This document shows positions 32,854-41,351 of a stretch of 64,000 nt of DNA, one piece after another. Under the pieces are notes generated by a model. It did not search any database, was not told the origin of the DNA, and saw only the letters and a program-made list of their open reading frames with translations. Origin of the DNA: Planctomycetota bacterium (GTDB lineage: Bacteria; Planctomycetota; UBA1135); the NCBI GenBank assembly GCA_004295085.1, contig SHNF01000002.1, positions 310,001 to 374,000 of the forward strand. Reading direction: 5' to 3'. Within the stretch, counting starts at the first letter, position 1. Each line of letters starts with the position of its first letter. The position numbers were made by a program, and so were the translations under genes.

Positions 32854-34254
32854 ATGGCCAAGGGCGCGACCTACGCGGCGGTCGTCATCGGCACCGGACA
32901 GGGCGGCGTGCCGCTGGCCAAGGCTCTGGCCGAGGCCGGCTGGAAGACCGCGATCGTCGAGAAGGAGGCGGTCGGCGGCACCTGCATCAACTACGGCTGC
33001 ACGCCCACCAAGACCATGGTGGCGAGCGCCCGGGTCGCCTACCTGGCCCGGCGCGCCGCGGACTACGGGGTGCGCACCGGCACGGTGGCGGTGGACCTCG
33101 CGCGCGTGCGCCGGCGCAAGCGCGCCCTCGTGCGCCAGTTCCGCGCCGGCAGCGAAGCCGGGCTGCGCTCCACGCGGCGCCTGCACCTCCTGTTCGGCAC
33201 GGCCAGCTTCGCGGGGCCGCACGAGCTCCGCGTCCGGTCCCGGGACGGCGCCGTGCGCCTGCTGCGCGCCCGGCACGTCTTCATCAACGTCGGCTGCCGC
33301 CCGCGTCCGGCGCGCGTTCCGGGGATCGAGAGCGTGCGCACGCTCGATTCCACGTCCATCATGGAGCTGGACCGCGCGCCGCGCCACCTCGCCATCCTCG
33401 GCGGCGGCTACGTCGGGATCGAGTTCGGCCAGATGTTCCGCCGCTTCGGCAGCGCGGTGACCATCCTCGATCGCGGCTCCCACCTGCTCGACCGCGAGGA
33501 CGAGGACGTCTCCGCGGGCGTGGAGGAGGTCCTGCGCGGAGACGGGGTCAAGCTCCTGCTGCGCGCCGAGGTGGACCGCATCGGCAGGACTGCCGGCGGC
33601 CGCATCGCGCTCGCGGCGCGCGCGGGGCGGCGGCGCCACCGCGTCGTGGCCGACCAGCTGCTGGTCGCGACCGGACGCGAGCCCAACACGCACGACCTGG
33701 ACGCGGAGGCCGCCGGCATCACCCTGGACGAGCGCGGCTTCGTGGTCGTCAACGACCGGCTGGAGACCTCCGTGCCGGGCGTCTATGCGCTGGGTGACGT
33801 CACCGGCGGTCCCGCGTTCACGCACATCTCCTGGGATGACCACCGCATCCTGGAAGCCAACCTCCTGCACGGCGGCGACGCCAGCACCAGGGGGCGCCTG
33901 GTGCCCTACACCGTGTACCTGGACCCGCAGCTCGGGCGGGTCGGCATGAGCGAGCGCGAGGCGCGCGCGTCCGGCCGCCGGGTCCGCGTCGCCACGCTGC
34001 CGATGGCGCACGTGGCGCGCGCTCTCGAGATGGACGAGACCCGCGGCTTCCTCAAGGTGATCGTGGACGCGCACGACGACCGGATCCTCGGCGCGGCCGT
34101 CCTCGGCGTCGAGGGCGGCGAGATCATGAGCGCGATCTCGATCGCGATGATGGCAGGCCTGCCTTACCCGCGCCTGCGCGACGGCATCTTCGCCCACCCG
34201 ACGCTGATGGAAGCCTTGAACAACCTGTTCTTCCACCTCACGGACGCGGAGTGA
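32854..34254 (+). CDS. mercuric-reductase-like FAD/NAD(P) disulfide oxidoreductase
   Basis: A 466-residue class-I pyridine nucleotide-disulfide oxidoreductase. FAD-binding VVIGTGQGGVPLAKALAEAG is followed by the redox-active disulfide C44-x4-C49 (GTCINYGCTPTK), NAD-binding LGGGYVGIEFGQMF, second FAD motif VPGVYALGDVTG, and the dimerisation domain with HPTLMEAL supplying the His-Glu pair. Unlike true MerA it has no N-terminal HMA domain and no C-terminal Cys pair (ends HLTDAE), so mercury reduction is doubtful. ATG 32854 has GGGAGGTG upstream. Proximity to the metal operon may be coincidental. Confidence 0.88.
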   Translation: MAKGATYAAVVIGTGQGGVPLAKALAEAGWKTAIVEKEAVGGTCINYGCTPTKTMVASARVAYLARRAADYGVRTGTVAVDLARVRRRKRALVRQFRAGSEAGLRSTRRLHLLFGTASFAGPHELRVRSRDGAVRLLRARHVFINVGCRPRPARVPGIESVRTLDSTSIMELDRAPRHLAILGGGYVGIEFGQMFRRFGSAVTILDRGSHLLDREDEDVSAGVEEVLRGDGVKLLLRAEVDRIGRTAGGRIALAARAGRRRHRVVADQLLVATGREPNTHDLDAEAAGITLDERGFVVVNDRLETSVPGVYALGDVTGGPAFTHISWDDHRILEANLLHGGDASTRGRLVPYTVYLDPQLGRVGMSEREARASGRRVRVATLPMAHVARALEMDETRGFLKVIVDAHDDRILGAAVLGVEGGEIMSAISIAMMAGLPYPRLRDGIFAHPTLMEALNNLFFHLTDAE

Positions 34255-34268
34255 GTCCCGGCGCGCAT

Positions 34269-34297
34269 TTGCACTTGCGCCGGCTCTCTGGTCTAAT
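34269..34297 (+). promoter_or_regulatory. promoter-like TTGCAC-17 bp-TCTAAT
   Basis: TTGCAC at 34269-34274 and TCTAAT at 34292-34297 are exactly 17 bp apart; the ATG at 34310 follows the -10 by 12 nt, so the leader would be very short. Confidence 0.5.
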
Positions 34298-34309
34298 CCC
34301 GAGCTCCGC

Positions 34310-34612
34310 ATGGCCAAGGGACGCGCCGCAGCAGCCGACAAAGTACTCGCCGCAATGGTGAAGGACTACAAGCGCCTCCGCCGCAGCCTGACCGAGGGCG
34401 GGGCCGTCGGCGACGACCCAGAGCTGGCCGTGCTGCTGCAGCGCAAGAAGGCGCTGGCGCAGGAGCTGCGGGAAGTGCGCCAGACGCTCGCGGCGCTCAA
34501 GAAATCGCCGCGGAAGAAGCTCGCCCCCGCGGACGAGAAGGCGCTGTCCGGACTGCGCGAGTCCATCCTGGCGCTGTCGAATAGCCTGGGCGTCCAAGTA
34601 CCCCTGGACTGA
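34310..34612 (+). CDS. small basic coiled-coil protein, B-type (unnamed family)
   Basis: A 100-residue protein. N-terminal AAADKVLAAMVKDYKRLRRSL aligns with the B-type paralog at 2654, while the tail LRESILALSNSLGVQVPLD matches the A-type tails, so it bridges the two subtypes and shows they are one family. The middle is a predicted coiled coil (LAQELREVRQTLAALKKS). No signal peptide. It has its own promoter-like sequence and no Shine-Dalgarno site. Confidence 0.8.
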   Translation: MAKGRAAAADKVLAAMVKDYKRLRRSLTEGGAVGDDPELAVLLQRKKALAQELREVRQTLAALKKSPRKKLAPADEKALSGLRESILALSNSLGVQVPLD

Positions 34613-34643
34613 CTGCGCCGGCCGCACCTCCTCTCCACCGCGC

Positions 34644-34937
34644 ATGGCAAAGGGCCGCACTCCCTCCACAGCACGGGCGCTGGCGTCCCTGGTCCGGAAC
34701 TACCAGAGGCTGCAGCGCAGTCTCCTGGACACGCGCGGCGAGACGCCGGAGGCGGCGGCGCTGCTGCAGCGCCGGCAGGAGATCCGGCGCGAGCTGCAGG
34801 AGCTCCGCGCCCGGATCCAGGCGGCCCGGAAGGGCGCGCCCGCGCGCAGCGCCGCCGACGATCCGGCGCTGGCGGCGCTGCGCGATTCGATCCTGCGCAT
34901 GTCCCGGATCCTGGCGCTTCCGGTGGACCTGGACTGA
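34644..34937 (+). CDS. small basic coiled-coil protein, A-type (unnamed family)
   Basis: A 97-residue paralog of the gene at 2357, same length, same MAKGRTPS start and same ending pattern (LRDSILRMSRILALPVDLD). The core RRQEIRRELQELRARIQAARK is a coiled coil. It lies 31 bp after the B-type partner with no promoter between, so it is probably cotranscribed. Order here is B then A, reversed relative to the locus at 2.4-3.1 kb. It converges on the S46 peptidase gene with 13 bp between stops. Confidence 0.8.
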   Translation: MAKGRTPSTARALASLVRNYQRLQRSLLDTRGETPEAAALLQRRQEIRRELQELRARIQAARKGAPARSAADDPALAALRDSILRMSRILALPVDLD

Positions 34938-34950
34938 GCGCGGCCGTGCC

Positions 34951-36651
34951 CTACTCGGCGTAGCCCGCGGACCTGCCTTCCAGCTCGTCCGCCAGCGCGT
35001 CGGCGCCGTAGACCTTGCGCATGGCCTCGATGATGATGGCCGGATGCACGGACACGGAGCGCGCGACCTCGTCGGTGTACACGTACATGTTGCCGAGCAT
35101 CTCGATGTTGCCGTCGAACACCAGGCCCACGAGCTCGCCGTCCCGGTTGAGCACCGGGCTGCCGGAGTTGCCGCCGATGATGTCGCAGGAGCTGACGAAG
35201 TTGACCGGCGTGGCCAGGTCCAGCTCCGGCAGCTTGTCGATCCACGGCTGGGGCAGGTTGAACGGCTCCTGGCGCCCGAACTCGGTCCAGCGCGCGTACA
35301 GCCCGAACAGGCTGGTGAACCAGGGCGCGATCGTGCCGTTGTACTCGAAGCCCTGGACGACGCCGTCGCTCAGGCGCAGCGAGCCGCTGGCGTCCGGCGG
35401 GATCTGCGTGCCGTACACCGCGAAGAAGGCCTCGCCGACGCGGCGCGCCTGCGCCTGCTCCTGCGCGCGCAGTTCCTGCACCCGGGCGGAATCGCCGGCC
35501 GCGGCCGCCTTCTTCTTCTCCGCCACGAGCTCCGCGATCCGGTCCCAGGCGTCGCCGTAGCGCGCGCTCAGTTCCGGATCGGCCGCGACCTTGGCGCGGA
35601 TCGCCTCCTCGGCGGCGCGCTTGCGCTCCAGGATGGCGGGATTGCGCAGGCCGTCCAGGTAGCCCTGGAAGGCCTTGCGCGCGTTTTCCAGCGTCAGCAC
35701 GCGCGCGCGCGTGTCCGCGGCCCGCTGCGGGTCGTCCCGGCCCTCCGCGTACAGCTGCTCGAGCATGGCATGCAGTCCTTCCAGCCGCGACGGGAACTCC
35801 ACGTCGCGCAGGTACTCCATCTGCGCCAGGCTCATGAGGCGCCCGGTGTTGCCCGGGCTTCCCACCACGAACACGGCGTCGCCTGCGCGCGGCCCCGCGG
35901 TGTTCCACTTCAGGTAGTGCGCGGACGTGTCCGCGGGCTTGCCGTCCTCGTAGGCGCGGCACAGGGCGAAGTCCAGGGCGTAGCGCGGATACGTGAAGTT
36001 GTCGAAGTCGCCGCCGAACTTGGCGCTCTGCAGGTGCGGCGCGCCGACCAGGCGCACGTCGGAGTAGACCTTGTACAGGTACAGGTGCTGCAGCCCGCCC
36101 TGGTACAAGGACACGATGCGCGGCTCCAGGCCGGGGTGCTCGGCGCGCGTCTGCTCCAGCAGCGCCTGGCGGTTGCGCTCGCGCAGGCCCTCGACGGCCA
36201 TGCCGTCCAGGTCCGGCGTCACGCCGGCGTCCAGCGCCGCGGTGACGTCCTCGATGGCCACGAGCTGCTGCACGGTCAGCCCCGGCGCGGCCACCTCCTG
36301 CGCCATGCCGGCGGCGAAGTAGCCGTTGCCCAGCCAGTCCTGGCCGGGCGGGGACAGCTGCGCCACGTAGTCGCGCGCGCAGTGGTGATTGGTGAGGATC
36401 AGCCCGCGCGGGCTCACGAACGCGGCCGAGCAGCCGCCGCCGAAGCGCAGGGCGCTGCGGCGCGCGTGCTCCAGCCACTCCGGCGAGGGCACGAAGCCGT
36501 ACTCCTCCTGCAGGTACTGCGCCGGGACCTGGTCGAAGGTCCACATGCGGCCCAGCTCCTCGTGCTCCTGCGCGGGCAGCGCGGTGACGGCGAGCAGCAA
36601 CAGGCCGGCGCAGACGCCCAGCCCACGGCGCAGGTGCAGGTTCCAGGACAT
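34951..36651 (-). CDS. S46-family serine peptidase (dipeptidyl-peptidase 7/11-like)
   Basis: A 566-residue exported serine peptidase. Signal peptide HLRRGLGVCAGLLLLAVTALPAQ. Family S46 hallmarks: GGGCSAAFVSPRGLILTNHHC (catalytic His, about residues 71-91), KFGGDFDNFTYPRY (Asp region) and CDIIGGNSGSPV (catalytic Ser). Characterised DPP7/DPP11 are about 700 residues, so this one is notably short, mostly in the middle helical region. Start at ATG 36651 is favoured over 36663 because a TATGCT hexamer ends 7 nt upstream. Likely releases dipeptides in the periplasm. Confidence 0.87.
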   Translation of the reverse strand: MSWNLHLRRGLGVCAGLLLLAVTALPAQEHEELGRMWTFDQVPAQYLQEEYGFVPSPEWLEHARRSALRFGGGCSAAFVSPRGLILTNHHCARDYVAQLSPPGQDWLGNGYFAAGMAQEVAAPGLTVQQLVAIEDVTAALDAGVTPDLDGMAVEGLRERNRQALLEQTRAEHPGLEPRIVSLYQGGLQHLYLYKVYSDVRLVGAPHLQSAKFGGDFDNFTYPRYALDFALCRAYEDGKPADTSAHYLKWNTAGPRAGDAVFVVGSPGNTGRLMSLAQMEYLRDVEFPSRLEGLHAMLEQLYAEGRDDPQRAADTRARVLTLENARKAFQGYLDGLRNPAILERKRAAEEAIRAKVAADPELSARYGDAWDRIAELVAEKKKAAAAGDSARVQELRAQEQAQARRVGEAFFAVYGTQIPPDASGSLRLSDGVVQGFEYNGTIAPWFTSLFGLYARWTEFGRQEPFNLPQPWIDKLPELDLATPVNFVSSCDIIGGNSGSPVLNRDGELVGLVFDGNIEMLGNMYVYTDEVARSVSVHPAIIIEAMRKVYGADALADELEGRSAGYAE

Positions 36652-36658
36652 CGCCGAT

Positions 36659-36668
36659 AGCATAGACT
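36659..36668. promoter_or_regulatory. overlapping divergent -10 elements
   Basis: TATGCT on the minus strand (36664-36659) lies 7 nt before ATG 36651, and TAGACT on the plus strand (36663-36668) lies 30 nt before ATG 36699. The two hexamers overlap, so the S46 and ceramidase-fusion genes share a 47-bp regulatory space. Confidence 0.45.
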
Positions 36669-36698
36669 CCGCTGCTCCCGCGGACCGGCGCAGCGGCC

Positions 36699-39600
36699 AT
36701 GAGCCTGACCGGCAGCCTGGTGATCGTCGCGGCGGCCGCGTGCGCGCCGCCGCAGGAGCCCGGCACGCACGCGGTCGGGGTGGCGCGCGCCGACATCACG
36801 CCGGAGGGCCCGGTGCGGCTGAGCGGCTACGCGGCGCGCCAGGGCGAATCGGACGGGGTGGAGCAGCGCCTGACCGTGACCGCGCTGGCCATCGGCGGCG
36901 GCGCGCAGGCGCCCGCGCTCCTGATCAGCGTGGACACCGCGGCGATCCCGGCGGTCCTGACCCAGGAGATCACGTCCTTCCTGCAGCAGGAGGCCGGAAT
37001 CCCGCGCGAACGGATCGTGCTGAGCTGCACGCACACGCACACCGGGGCCTGGTTGTGGCCCTCGATCCCGAACATGTTCGGCGGCCCGGTGCCGGAAGAC
37101 CAGGTCGAGCGCGCCCGGCAGCACACGCGCGCGGTGGTGGCGAAGATCGAGCAGGCGGCGCTGGCCGCGCTGGCGGACCTTGCGCCGGCGCGCCTGGATT
37201 TCACGCGCGGACTGTGCCGCTTCGCCGCCAACCGGCGCACGGCAGGCGGCCCCGTGGACCACGACGTGGAGCTGCTGCGCGCCCGCGCGCCGGACGGGGT
37301 CCTGCGCGCGCTGCTGGTCAACTACGCCTGCCACTGCACGACCCTGGGCGGCGACTTCAACCGCGTGTGCGGCGACTGGGCCGGCTACGCGCGCGAGTAC
37401 CTCGAAGCCGCGCACCCCGGCGCCCTGGCCCTGATGACCATCGGCTGCGGCGCGGACGCCAATCCTGCGCCCCTCGGCACGCTGGAATTCGCGCAGCGCA
37501 ACGGCCGCGAGCTCGCGGACGCGGTGGAGCGCGCGCTGGACGGCGAGTTCACGGCCGTCCGCAGCCCCCTGCAGGCGCGCCTGCAGGAGCTGTCCCTGGC
37601 GTTCGAACCCCTGCCCACCGGGGAGCAGTGGCGCGAGCGCGCGGGCTGGGACTGGGCGCACGGCGCCCATCACGCGCGCCGGAACCTGGAGCGCCTGGAG
37701 CGCGGCGAGACCCTGCCGCAGAGCCTGCCGTACCCGGTCCAGTGCTGGAGCTTCGGGGACGAGCTGGCGCTCGCGTTCCTGGGCGGCGAAGTGGTCGTGG
37801 ACTACGCGCTGCGCCTGAAGCACGAGCTGGACTCCGACCGCTTCTGGGTGAGCGCGTACTGCAACGACGTCGCCTGCTACATCCCATCCGAGCGCATCCT
37901 GCGCGAAGGCGGATACGAGGCCGAATGGGCCATGATCTATTACGATCAGCCGGCGCGCCTGGCGTCCGGAGTGGAGGACCGCATCCTCGCCGCGGTGCAC
38001 GACCTGCTGCCGGACGGGTTCGAAGCGCGCACCGGCATCGATGTCGCGCGCACCGAGGGCGTGCCACCGCGGCCGCCGCGGCGCTCACTCGCCTGCATGC
38101 GCACCGATCCTGGCCTGGAGGTGCAGCTCGTGGCCTGCGAACCGCTCGTGGTGGATCCGGTGGCGATCGATTTCGGGCCGGACGGACGCTTGTGGGTCGC
38201 CGAGATGCACGACTATCCGCAGGGCGTGACCGGCCGTTTCGAGCCAGGTGGGCGCATCCGGGCCCTGCAGGACCGGGACGGGGACGGTGTCTTCGACCAG
38301 GCGGCGGTGTTCCTGGATTCCATCCCTTTTCCCACCGGCCTGCTGGCGTGGCGGCAGGGGCTGCTCGTGTGCGCGGCGCCCGACATCCTGTACGCGGAAG
38401 ACGGCGACGGCGACGGCCGCGCCGAGCGCGTGCGCCCGCTGTTCTCCGGTTTCGACACCGGCAACTACCAGGCGCGCGTGAACAGCCTCAGCTACGGGCT
38501 GGATGGCTGGGTCCACGGCGCCAACGGGCTGTTCGGCGGCACCATTCGCAGCTTCTCCGGCGGCGATCCCGTGCGCCTCGACGGTTTCGACTTCCGCATG
38601 AACCCGGACACGGGCGCGTTCGAGACCGTCACCGGCCTGACCCAGTACGGCCGCTGCCGCGACGATTTCGGCAACTGGCTCGGCTGCGACAACGGCACGC
38701 TCCTCTATCACTACGTGCTGGAGGAGCGCCACCTGCGCCGCAATCCGCACCTGGCGCCGCCGCCGCTGCGCCTTCCGATCGCCGCGGGCGACGATCCCAA
38801 CCAGCTGTTTCCGATCAGCCGTCCCAGCGCGCGCTTCAACGACCCGGGCAACCTCCTGCGCGTGACGTCGGCCTGCGGCCTCACGATCTACCGCGACGAC
38901 CGGCTGGGAGCCGAGTACGCCGGCGACGCGTTCGTGTGCGAGCCGGTGCACAACCTGGTGCGGCGCCTGGAGCTGGCGCAGAACGGCAGCACGTACGCGG
39001 CCCATCCGGCGCCGCCGGAGTCCGGCGAGTTCCTGTCCTCGGAGGACAACTGGTTCCGGCCGGTGCAGGTGCGCACCGGGCCGGACGGAGCGCTGTGGAT
39101 CGTGGACATGTACCGCTTCGTCATCGAGCACCCGCGCTGGATTCCGGCGGAAACCCAGGCGGCCCTGGACCTGCGCGCCGGCGACACCATGGGGCGGATC
39201 TACCGCGTGGCGCCGCGGGCGCCGGACGCGCGCGGGCTGCGCCCCTGGCCGCGGCTGGCGGACGCCGGCGCGGCCGAGCTGGCCGGCGCGCTGGAATCAC
39301 GCAACGGCGCCGTGCGCGACCAGGCGCACATGCTGCAGGCGTGGTTTCCGGAACGCTGCGACGCCGCGGCGGTGGCGCGGATCGCCCGCGGCGGGCCGCT
39401 TCCCGCGGCGCGCGCGCAGGCTCTGGCGGTGCTGTCCGGCGCCGGCAAGCTCACGCATCCGGACCTGGCCGCCGCGCTCCAGGACTCCGACGCCGAGGTG
39501 CGGCGCGTCGCGCTGGAGCTGGGCGCCGAGCGCATCGCCGGCTCGATCCCCCTGCTCGACGCGGCGCTGGCGCTGCGGGAGGATCCGAATCCGCGCGTGC

Positions 39601-41351
39601 GGGCGCAGCTCGCCATCGTGCTCGGAGCCGCGCCCTTCCCGGAGGCCGGCAGCGCGCTGGCCGCCCTCCTGCGTGCGCCTCCGGCGGATGCGTGGGAGCG
39701 GGCGGCGCAGCTGAGCTCGCTGTTGCCGCACCTCGGGCCGGTGGTGCAGCGCTACTTCGCCGCGCCGCTCCACGATCCTGAAGTCGCCGCCGCCCTCCTG
39801 AGCAGCGCCGTGGCGCAGCGCGACGCCGCCGCCGTGGCGGAGATCGTGGCGGCGCTGTCCGGATCCGCAGGCCCGGCGGAGGACCTGGCCGTGCGCCTCG
39901 CGCTGCTGGCGGCGCTCCTGGACGCCCGCGAGCGTCTCGACCTGGAGCTGGAGCGCGCGCACACGGCGGGCGCGCTCGCGGCCGACCTGGACCGGCGCAT
40001 GGCCGGGCTCCAGGACCTGCTCGCGCAGGCGCGGCGCCTGGCGGCGGAGCCGTCCGCGCCGCTCGACCTGCGCTGCGCCGCCGTTGCCGTCCTCGGCCGC
40101 GTGGCTGCCGCGCGGGAGGCGGACCTGGATGCGCTGGCGGAGCTGCTGAGCGCGCAACAGGATCCGCGGCTGCAGCAGGCGGCCGTCGAGCGCCTGTCCG
40201 GCGCCGGCGGCGCGCCCGGCGCGGAGCTGCTGCTGGCCTGCATCGGCGAGCTGGCGCCGGAACCGCGGCGCGCGGCGCTGGACGCCCTGCTGAGCCGCCC
40301 GGAATGGATCGGCATCCTGCTGCAGCGCATGCAGCAGGAGGAAGGGCTGCGCCGCCTGCTCGACGCCACCCGCCGCCAGCTCCTGCTCCAGCATCCCCTG
40401 CCGCAGGTGCGGTCGCAGGCCGCGGCCCTGCTGGCGCCTGCCTTCAGCGGCGACGCGCAGGCCCTGCTGGCGCGCCTGGAGCCGGCCAGGAGCCTGGCCG
40501 GCAACCGGGCCCGCGGCGCCGAGCACTTCGCCGGCCTGTGCGCGACCTGTCACGCGCTGGAGGAGGTGGGCACGGCGCTGGGTCCCGATCTCGCGGCACT
40601 CAGCGACAAGTCACCGCAGTACCTGCTCACCGCCATCGCCGCGCCCAACCAGGCGGTCCTGGAGCAGTATTTCGGCTACTGGGCGCGGACCGCGGATGGA
40701 CGCTCCATCCAGGGCCTGCTGGCCGAAGAGAACAGCCACAGCGTGACGCTGGCCACGGTGGACGGCGGGCGCCAGCGCCTGCTGCGCGCCGAGATCCGCG
40801 AGCTCGTGAACACGCGCTCCTCGTTCATGCCCGAAGGCCTGCTGCAAGGCCTGAGCGTGCAGGACGCCGCCGACCTGCTGGCGTTCCTGCGCGACGCGCG
40901 GCCCGGGCCCAAGCGCTTCCCCGGCAACCGCCCGGAGCCCGTGCCGGCGGACGCCGGCGGCCTGTGGGTGCTGCGCGCCGCCAACGCCTCGATCTACGGC
41001 GGCGAGATCTGCTTCGAGGAGCCGTTCCAGAACATCGGCTACTGGTCCGGGGAAGCCGACCGTGCCGAATGGACCGTGCTGGTGGATGCGCCGGTGGAGG
41101 TCGAGGTGGAGCTGGAATGGGCCTGCGACGACTCCTGCGCCGGCAACGCCTTCCTTCTGCAAGGTGGCGGCATCGACCTGCGCGGGTTGGTTTCCGGCAC
41201 GGGCGGCTGGCCCGAGTACCGGACCACGAGCCTGGGCCGCGCCTCCCTGGAGGCCGGCCGCCAGCGCGTGGTGCTGCGTCCGGACGGCGCTCCGCGCCAC
41301 GCCTTGATGGACTTGCGCGCGCTGCGGCTGGTGCCGTGCGCGCCGCGCTAG
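36699..41351 (+). CDS. fusion: neutral-ceramidase-like + PVC dehydrogenase propeller + HEAT + heme CxxCH
   Basis: A 1,550-residue exported protein. Domain order: signal peptide (1-25); neutral/alkaline ceramidase-like domain (about 26-450; VGVARADITPEGPVRLSGYA, LSCTHTHTGAW); PVC membrane-bound dehydrogenase propeller (about 460-840; DPVAIDFGPDGRLWVAEMHDYP, RPVQVRTGPDGALWIVDMYR); HEAT repeats (about 850-1250); PVC-type heme domain with C1281-ATC1284-H1285; and a C-terminal sandwich domain (about 1412-1550, IYGGEICFEEPFQNIGYW). The propeller-HEAT-heme part is a well-known planctomycete architecture; the ceramidase front is the unusual part. Probable periplasmic oxidation coupled to lipid or glycan breakdown; substrate unknown. 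Confidence 0.9.
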   Translation: MSLTGSLVIVAAAACAPPQEPGTHAVGVARADITPEGPVRLSGYAARQGESDGVEQRLTVTALAIGGGAQAPALLISVDTAAIPAVLTQEITSFLQQEAGIPRERIVLSCTHTHTGAWLWPSIPNMFGGPVPEDQVERARQHTRAVVAKIEQAALAALADLAPARLDFTRGLCRFAANRRTAGGPVDHDVELLRARAPDGVLRALLVNYACHCTTLGGDFNRVCGDWAGYAREYLEAAHPGALALMTIGCGADANPAPLGTLEFAQRNGRELADAVERALDGEFTAVRSPLQARLQELSLAFEPLPTGEQWRERAGWDWAHGAHHARRNLERLERGETLPQSLPYPVQCWSFGDELALAFLGGEVVVDYALRLKHELDSDRFWVSAYCNDVACYIPSERILREGGYEAEWAMIYYDQPARLASGVEDRILAAVHDLLPDGFEARTGIDVARTEGVPPRPPRRSLACMRTDPGLEVQLVACEPLVVDPVAIDFGPDGRLWVAEMHDYPQGVTGRFEPGGRIRALQDRDGDGVFDQAAVFLDSIPFPTGLLAWRQGLLVCAAPDILYAEDGDGDGRAERVRPLFSGFDTGNYQARVNSLSYGLDGWVHGANGLFGGTIRSFSGGDPVRLDGFDFRMNPDTGAFETVTGLTQYGRCRDDFGNWLGCDNGTLLYHYVLEERHLRRNPHLAPPPLRLPIAAGDDPNQLFPISRPSARFNDPGNLLRVTSACGLTIYRDDRLGAEYAGDAFVCEPVHNLVRRLELAQNGSTYAAHPAPPESGEFLSSEDNWFRPVQVRTGPDGALWIVDMYRFVIEHPRWIPAETQAALDLRAGDTMGRIYRVAPRAPDARGLRPWPRLADAGAAELAGALESRNGAVRDQAHMLQAWFPERCDAAAVARIARGGPLPAARAQALAVLSGAGKLTHPDLAAALQDSDAEVRRVALELGAERIAGSIPLLDAALALREDPNPRVRAQLAIVLGAAPFPEAGSALAALLRAPPADAWERAAQLSSLLPHLGPVVQRYFAAPLHDPEVAAALLSSAVAQRDAAAVAEIVAALSGSAGPAEDLAVRLALLAALLDARERLDLELERAHTAGALAADLDRRMAGLQDLLAQARRLAAEPSAPLDLRCAAVAVLGRVAAAREADLDALAELLSAQQDPRLQQAAVERLSGAGGAPGAELLLACIGELAPEPRRAALDALLSRPEWIGILLQRMQQEEGLRRLLDATRRQLLLQHPLPQVRSQAAALLAPAFSGDAQALLARLEPARSLAGNRARGAEHFAGLCATCHALEEVGTALGPDLAALSDKSPQYLLTAIAAPNQAVLEQYFGYWARTADGRSIQGLLAEENSHSVTLATVDGGRQRLLRAEIRELVNTRSSFMPEGLLQGLSVQDAADLLAFLRDARPGPKRFPGNRPEPVPADAGGLWVLRAANASIYGGEICFEEPFQNIGYWSGEADRAEWTVLVDAPVEVEVELEWACDDSCAGNAFLLQGGGIDLRGLVSGTGGWPEYRTTSLGRASLEAGRQRVVLRPDGAPRHALMDLRALRLVPCAPR

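Noticed and set aside
32854-34254. merA as a member of the metal operon
   Set aside because: It is on the opposite strand, outside the low-GC block, and lacks the mercury-binding Cys.
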